64,000 nt of DNA from Acanthaster planci (Eukaryota; Echinodermata; Asteroidea; Valvatida; Acanthasteridae). The DNA lies in contig NW_019091762.1 in the NCBI RefSeq assembly GCF_001949145.1, forward strand, positions 1 to 64,000. The letters are read 5' to 3'. The notes under the pieces were generated by a model. It worked only from the letters and a program-made list of their open reading frames with translations, did no database searches and was not told where the DNA came from. This document shows, piece after piece, positions 58,600 through 64,000 of the stretch; the stretch's first letter is position 1; each line of letters opens with the position of its first letter. Both the position numbers and the translations under genes were made by a program.

Positions 58600-60360
58600 A
58601 CATGTAGGTGGTCAATTGAGGCTATTTAGCAGAAAATCGGAAAGCCTAACCTCAGACAAAGTGAGTTGAGAGGCCATCAATGGCTATCACTTGGAGGTTG
58701 GAAAATTAGGTCCACCCCCGAGGCAGCTTTTTGCCCCAGTGCCCTACAAACTGACATACGAGGAACGGCAGGGGGTTGGGGAGGAAATAAATAACCTCCT
58801 CCAAAAAGAGATCATTGAGAAGACATGTTATGAGTATGATCAGTATGTCTCGAACATCTTCACTTGCAGAAAGAAAGATGGAGGCATGCGGATGATATTA
58901 GATTTGTCATCTTTGAATGAGTATATTGAATACAAACACTTCAAAATGGACACTTTTGAAAGTGCAATGAATTTCATAACTGAAAACTGCTATATGACCT
59001 CACTCGACCTTACAGATGCCTACTATTCAGTGCCCATTGCTGTAGGATGTAGAAACTTCCTCAAGTTTTGCTGGAACAATGAATTATACCAGTATAAAGC
59101 CCTCCCTAATGGGTTGAGTTCAGGGCCGCGCCTCTTCACCAAGATATTGAAGCCCCTTTCTCCAGATTACGAACCATCGGGCATATCATTACAGGGTACA
59201 TAGAAGACATGCTGATTGTGGCACCCTCAAAGGAGGAAGCAGTCACAGCACAAATGCTGGCAGGACTAGGATTAATCATTATCATACACCCCACTAAATC
59301 AGTGTTCACCCCTCGACAAGAGATAGAATATTTAAGACTTATAATTGACTCTATGAAAATGAAAGTTGTCCTGCCAGCTGCAAAAAGCAGGTAACTTAAA
59401 GTGGTTTGCCAGTCCCTACTAGATGCATCCACATACACAATAGACAGGTGGCTAAGGTTATAGGCAAGTTAGTAGCCTCATTCCTGGCTGTGCAATATGG
59501 GCCATTACACTACAGACAGCTGGAGAAGGAGAAAACTTTGGCACTGAATGTGAAATATGGCCAATTTGACAGGTGTACATGTATGTACTTGTCTCCACCC
59601 GCAAAGGAGGAACTGCTTTGGTTGATTCGAAATATTGATAGTTCTGTTGTCACTCTTTGTAGAGGCAGACCTGATGTGGAACTCGCGTCAGATGCATCAG
59701 GGAAAGGATGGGGGGGCTACCAATGGCTCCACCCACACAGGGGGTCATTGGAACAGCACTGAATCTAGGAGAGTAGAGGAAAATGAGATTATCTTGAACT
59801 CCTAGCAGCCTTTTTTGCCCTGAAATCCTTTTGTGGGAGCATGCATATTATCCATGTTAAATTGAATTTTGGTAACACCACAGCAGTAGCCTACATTGCC
59901 CAAATGGGGGGGGGGTTCAAAATCAGAGATCTGCAACTCACTGGCTGAGCAATTGTGGAAGTGATGTGTAGAAAGAGCCATTTGGATATCGGTTGCCCAT
60001 TTACCTGGGGTACAAAACACTGTAGCAGATCAAAAGTCACAAGAATTCCAAGATGAAACAGGGTGGATGCTCGATAAGAAGATATTTAATCAGTTATGGG
60101 AGTTCTTTGACAGGCCAGTTATAGATATCTTTGCTACGCGGTTAAATGCCCAACTTCCCCGATATGTATCGTGGAAACCCGACCCAGAAGTTGAGGCAGT
60201 GGATGCACTGTCTATGAGCTGGTTTTTTTTGTAATTTTATGCTTTCCCACCCTTTTGCCTAATTGGAAAATGTTTACAAAAGATAGTTTCAGACAAAGCA
60301 GAAGGAATTCTGATCATCCCAAAATGGCCTACCCAGACATGGTTCCCCAAAATGCTTAGC
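58600..60360 (+). pseudogene. DIRS reverse transcriptase-RNase H ORF, broken
   Basis: The open segment 58691-59203 contains YVSNIFTCRKKDGGMRMILD, EYKHFKMDTFESAMNFI, SLDLTDAYYSVPIAV and YKALPNGLSSGPRLFTKILK, typical DIRS RT motifs. After a frameshift the catalytic box reads YIEDMLIV, so the first Asp of the usual YIDD is Glu. RNase H follows (59406-59762: VELASDASGKGWGGYQW), then PGVQNTVADQKSQEF, VIDIFATRLNAQLPRYVSWK and ILIIPKWPTQTWFPKML, the region shared by DIRS pol ends. Several stops (near 59205, 59394 and 59762). Confidence 0.85.
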
Positions 60361-60419
60361 CTGTTAATTTAGATACCTGTTGCAATGCCCAAAAAATGCA
60401 ATCTACTCACCCAGCCTGT

Positions 60420-62010
60420 TTCTGGTAATTACCACCCACTAAACCAGAAACTTGACTCCTTTGTTGTAGGTTGTCCGGCAATCCATCGAAAGTACTCCAA
60501 AGACATCTGCCGACATTATCCTCTCCTCTTGGAGACAGTCAACCAGGAAGCAGTACAGCGGATACATCGAGCGATGGCCTGACTTTTGCAGTGCAAGGAA
60601 AACAAATCCTCTGCAGGCAAATGCAGTGGACATTGTGACATTCCTGACCGATCTTTTTGAACGAGGACTAGGCTACAACTCGCTTAACGTTGCACGAAGT
60701 GCGCTTTCATCCTTTGTAGTCTTACGGGGGGGGGATGCAATAGTGGGTACACACCCCCTTATTGTCAGATTCGTGAAAGGGGCATATACCCGGAGATCTC
60801 CAGCCCCAAGGTACACTTTGGTCTGGGATGTGTTTGACTTTTTGCGTAAACTGTCTCCTGCCCACATACTCTCACTAAAGGAACTGACATTGAAACTTGT
60901 CATGCTTCTGGCATTGGTTACAGCTCAGAGAACACAGACGTTACACAAACTACACCTGGACAAGATGCAGCTGAAAGCCAGCTCTGCCATCTTCATCCAG
61001 GATCTGCTCTAGCAAAGTAAACCAGGGAACACTGGAATGATCATCAAACTTAAAGCTTATCCCCCGGACAGACGCCTTTGTGTGTACACCTACCTTAACC
61101 ACTTCGTGCCGGGGCATTTTTCAACGTTGATGATGCTGGGCCGGCATGACTATCATTTTTTCCGTTTTCAAAATCCTTCAACAATTCATCATTCCATTTA
61201 ACAGTCGTTTATAGCCGCACTGAGTAATCTTTAGGCACTACTCTAAGTTGACAGGTGACCTTCATTGACACCTNNNNNNNNNNNNNNNNNNNNNNNNNNN
61301 NNNNNNNNNNNNNNNNNNNNNNNNNNNNNNNNNNNNNNNNNNNNNNNNNNNNNNNNNNNNNNNNNNNNNNNNNNNNNNNNNNNNNNNNNNNNNNNNNNNN
61401 NNNNNNNNNNNNNNNNNNNNNNNNNNNNNNNNNNGGTGGTAATCCGCTTGCTCTAAATGCCCCAAACCCTGGTGTACAGGTTCAAAATAACGCTGGATTA
61501 TCACCACTTTTGAGGGTGAAAAATGCCGGTAATGCCCAGCAGCCTGGTCTTTTGTTCGGAGTACGGTCTTTTGTTACAGGGCCCTGTTTCCTTTATCCGA
61601 GGTCGGAGACCCTGGCCACACATATAAACCATACAGCTCCGATTTTGGAGTCCCCGGCTGGTAGTGGTTAAACACTACCTGGCACGAACCAGTTCGCTGA
61701 GGAATCAGGGTCAAAGCAAAGAAAACCAGCTTCTAATCAGTTACAGGCTCCCACACGGTGCTGTCAGTAAGGACTCTGTCTTAAGATGGATCAATATAGT
61801 GTTGCCTCAAGCGGGTGTGGACACTTCATGCTTCAAGGCTCACTCCACCTGACCAGCTGCCGCATCCGCTGCAAACAGAATGCCCAATCCCTGATATCAT
61901 TCAGACTGCAGGTTGGGCATCAGAGACCACCTTTCAGAAGTTCTACAACAAACCACTTGGGCACCTCAGGAAATGTGACATGCATTGCTTAACAGTTGTG
62001 CTTAAATGAC
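60420..62010 (+). pseudogene. DIRS tyrosine recombinase, split by a family A element
   Basis: Parts: an N-terminal SAM-like region (after a shift at about 60590: ANAVDIVTFLTDLFERGLGY, SALSSFVVLRGG), the catalytic core with the first Arg in LVTAQRTQTLHKLHLDKM (60915-60970), a stop at 61012, then further sequence to 61094. It resumes after the inserted element at 61671 (HYLARTSSLRNQGQ, GAVSKDSVLRWI). The HxxR box reads AHST followed by TGA where the Arg codon is expected. A third frame keeps AGWASETTFQKFYNKP with the nucleophilic Tyr. Inactive. Confidence 0.82.
61095..61671 (-). mobile_element. TTAA-type element, family A copy 5, with assembly gap
   Basis: Element 61099-61667 between TTAA at 61095-61098 and 61668-61671; ends CCACTTCGTGCCGGGG and CCCCGGCTGGTAGTGG. 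Orientation is opposite to 14596-15183. A 161-N gap (61274-61434) replaces the centre. It sits inside the DIRS recombinase, and the recombinase frame is continuous across a single TTAA, which gives an empty-site test of the target duplication. Confidence 0.88.
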
Positions 62011-62668
62011 TCACATGGATTGTCTGTGAATAGTTCCGTCCATATATTGTTATTGACCTAATGGTTCCTATATGTTGGCTGTCTCTTGGGTAATTCCAGA
62101 GCATTACCATGGTTCAATGCTGATGCGGTATGTCATAAGCATTAGTGAGGAGACAAATATTGATCTTCCCTGGCGTCATCGAATATTGGACGTGTATTTT
62201 GCGATTCCAGTCATCTTGTAACCCACCATGGACTATAGATTGTATTTGTTCATGTCTTAACTTGGAATTGCTTGATTGATATATCATGTTGCAGAAGGCA
62301 ATGTTTATACAGGTGTTGTAGTTGGCGGTGATTGCCACATAAGTATACAGTGATCACTTGATTGGAGCCTGGATAGGTAGTCAAAGACAGTTGTCACTAA
62401 TGTTTGGTGCGAGTTAATGACACAGCTACATTTAAGCTAGAAAGAAAAACAGTATTTTTCTTTTACAGTTTGTATGGCACAGACGAAAGCCGTGTGTTGG
62501 AGTTTAACAGCTGTATTAAAACACTAGTGTACCACAAAATCACATGTACTTGGTTTTGTGAAGTGTTATCCTATGCCAAAGAATCGCCCATACAGACTCC
62601 ATACTGGATATGCGGCCAGATACCTGTCAACATCTCACAGAAACTCTCGCGAGATTTTGAAATAAAAT

Positions 62669-62959
62669 GAAAGGATTAAATGAGAACTTACCTGTTTAAA
62701 ATTTAATCCCAATTTTATGAGAAAGGGTGAGCGAGAGATTACGTGCCCGCCTCTCCCGCCCTATTTCTCTATCAATAGGACAAGTTCTCATTGATCCCTT
62801 CAGTTGTAACTGGGATAAGGTTTTTCATCTGACCTCATATCTGGTTTTCAATTATGACTTCACATGCGCGTGGCTGGAATCTCACATAATCTCTTGCTCG
62901 CCCTTTCTCATAAAATTTGGATTAAATTTCAAACAGGTAAGTTTTCATTTAATCCCTTC
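62669..62959. repeat. Long palindrome in DIRS 3' region (72-bp arms)
   Basis: 62669-62740 is the inverse of 62888-62959 at roughly 90% identity by eye. Arms include ATTAAATGAGAACTTACCTG and its inverse ending CAGGTAAGTTTTCATTTAAT. The 147-bp centre holds the CGTGGCTGGAATCTCAC motif of the DIRS terminus. Confidence 0.8.
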
Positions 62960-62969
62960 ATTTACGAAT

Positions 62970-63140
62970 GGGAATAAATATGTGCTCGGCTGGTCTTAAA
63001 CTAATGTTTAATGACCGTTGGTCTTAGATTAACATTTAAGACTGGCCAAGCACAAATTTATTTGAGCATTTGTCCCACTCATTCTCCCGAGCCAGCCTTA
63101 AACACATGTTTAAGACCGGTCAAGCGCATACTTACTCCCT
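62970..63140. repeat. Alternating inverted GGTCTTAAA repeats
   Basis: A block AATATGTGCTCGGCTGGTCT, then TTAAACTAATG, recurs inverted at 63024-63062 (AAGACTGGCCAAGCACAAAT). Further partial copies lie at about 63090-63105 (GAGCCAGCCTTAAACA) and 63110-63135 (TTTAAGACCGGTCAAGCGCA). The copies alternate in orientation. Confidence 0.7.
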
Positions 63141-64000
63141 TATTTACACTGAAATATAGAGGTCATCAGGAACAATTCTAGTTCAGACGCTGACTGGCAG
63201 AGCCTATAGAAATCAATAACTGGGTACAGAAAGTTTGTTGATGTCTGACTAAACATGAAATTGTTGGAAGTAGGTCAACCTTGTGTACACATCTGTGGAG
63301 TGATGTTGGTGTGAAGGATATAACTTGGACACTATGGATTGTAACACATGGATGGTGCATGGAAATAGTGCGAAGCATTTACTGTTTTTTAACATATTCA
63401 AGAAATAATGGAGGATTTTGGAGGAGGGCTGTTGGAGGATTTTGAAGGATTGAGGATGTGCCCTGGCAAAATGGGCTGGGGGATTTTACTAGGTTAATGG
63501 AAAACATACAATGAACTCTGCTTAATAGTGGTTTTTGAACAGTGTGCCAAAGAAAGTACCCTCTGTGGCTTATGTGGTAGTTTGCCCGTACTTTTTAAAA
63601 ATGGCACCTTTCTTGAAACAGAAATTATGGCCATGCACCCATTTTTGCTAGTTGAGAGATATTTTAAGCCTGTGGTTGACATCAAATTGACACGCTTTCA
63701 CTGAAGATTTAATAGCTGTAGGTTTCATTACTGTTTCAATTTGTGGCACACAGTTTGTAGGTATCGTTTGTAGTTATGAACTGTGCAAACTTCATCAGTA
63801 GTTATTTACTCCTAATATGATGATGACAGACTTTGTCTGAAAATATGCATTTTTTAAACCTGTAATTCATAGAATATAAAGATTATTCAGGAAAATCAGG
63901 TATCGGCCCTTTGCATTGGTGCTTGAAATATTGTAAGTAAAAAAACGTCATTTGGTAATTAGAGTAAATGAAATATAATTTGAGAAGTTCCATTTCTGAG
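63141..64000. other. NEK9 intron, nothing recognised
   Basis: A short duplication TTGGAGGATTTTG(A)AGGA occurs at 63410-63450. No exon of NEK9 was recognised before the window ends. Confidence 0.4.

Larger units (their letters stand above)
57030..62960 (+). mobile_element. DIRS-type tyrosine-recombinase retrotransposon, degenerate, with nested MITE
   Basis: In order on +: a left inverted terminal segment (about 57030-57085, with TCTCGCGAGA and CCAGCCACGCACATGCGC), gag-like ORF, DIRS RT and RNase H, tyrosine recombinase, then inverted matches of the left end (62625-62665 and 62860-62900). Known: DIRS elements carry inverted terminal repeats and a tyrosine recombinase instead of a DDE integrase. 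All ORFs carry stops or frameshifts. A family A element sits in the recombinase (61099-61667). The element lies in the NEK9 intron after 56640. Exact outer borders are uncertain. Confidence 0.85.

Noticed and set aside
61255-61671. ORFs running through N stretches
   Set aside because: Open only because N codons are not stops; the sequence is a family A element with a gap.
1-64000. CRISPR arrays, bacterial operons, rRNA genes
   Set aside because: Nothing of the kind; introns, TTAA/TA-target elements and splice signals show nuclear animal DNA.

Overview
This window is eukaryotic and almost certainly comes from a marine invertebrate animal. One gene with 13 recognisable spliced exons is spread thinly over 56 kb: 1,387 coding nt, about 2.5% of the window. 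GT/AG introns run from 0.35 to 21.7 kb, the DNA is AT-rich, and almost every long non-exonic stretch that can be interpreted is transposon-derived. The mix of DIRS, Penelope-like, CR1/Jockey-like, Tc1 and TTAA-target elements, plus the very frequent TACATGTA/ACATGTACATGT words, suggests an invertebrate deuterostome (echinoderm, hemichordate or amphioxus). The species cannot be fixed from sequence alone.

The host gene is NEK9 (NIMA-related kinase 9, Nercc1 type) on the + strand. Six exons (656-17901) encode the C-terminal two thirds of the kinase domain. One linker exon (39646-39754) and six exons (40564-56640) encode RCC1-like propeller repeats. All exon phases match. The N-lobe exons lie before base 1, and the remaining RCC1 and C-terminal exons lie beyond base 64000.

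The introns are a record of nested insertions. From left to right: a 5'-truncated Penelope-like element with inverted flanking repeats (1930-3065); related TTAA-flanked non-autonomous elements, families A and B (3657, 6334, 9850, 13816, 14596, 19398); a 17-bp-TIR element packed with ACACGGGT motifs (16050-16821); a 0.9-kb element, family D, split in two by a 10.35-kb insertion with its own terminal inverted repeats (20544-30890). That insertion holds a zinc-knuckle gag-like ORF, LINE remains and two candidate exons. Then follow a decayed P2X7-C-terminal-like coding remnant (33110-34330), a four-unit ~145-bp tandem array (37640-38262), a second LINE interrupted by an insertion with an assembly gap (42305-44215), a head-to-head tRNA-derived foldback (49285-49647), a Tc1 element carrying a TTAA element that itself carries a D element (50426-53731), and a DIRS retrotransposon with inverted terminal repeats whose recombinase is split by a family A element (about 57030-62960).

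The most unusual objects are the 10.35-kb insertion, the three-level Tc1/TTAA/D nest, the DIRS 3' palindromes and the tRNA-like foldback. No rRNA, CRISPR or intact transposase/RT gene was seen. There are two assembly gaps, at 42766-42865 and 61274-61434.
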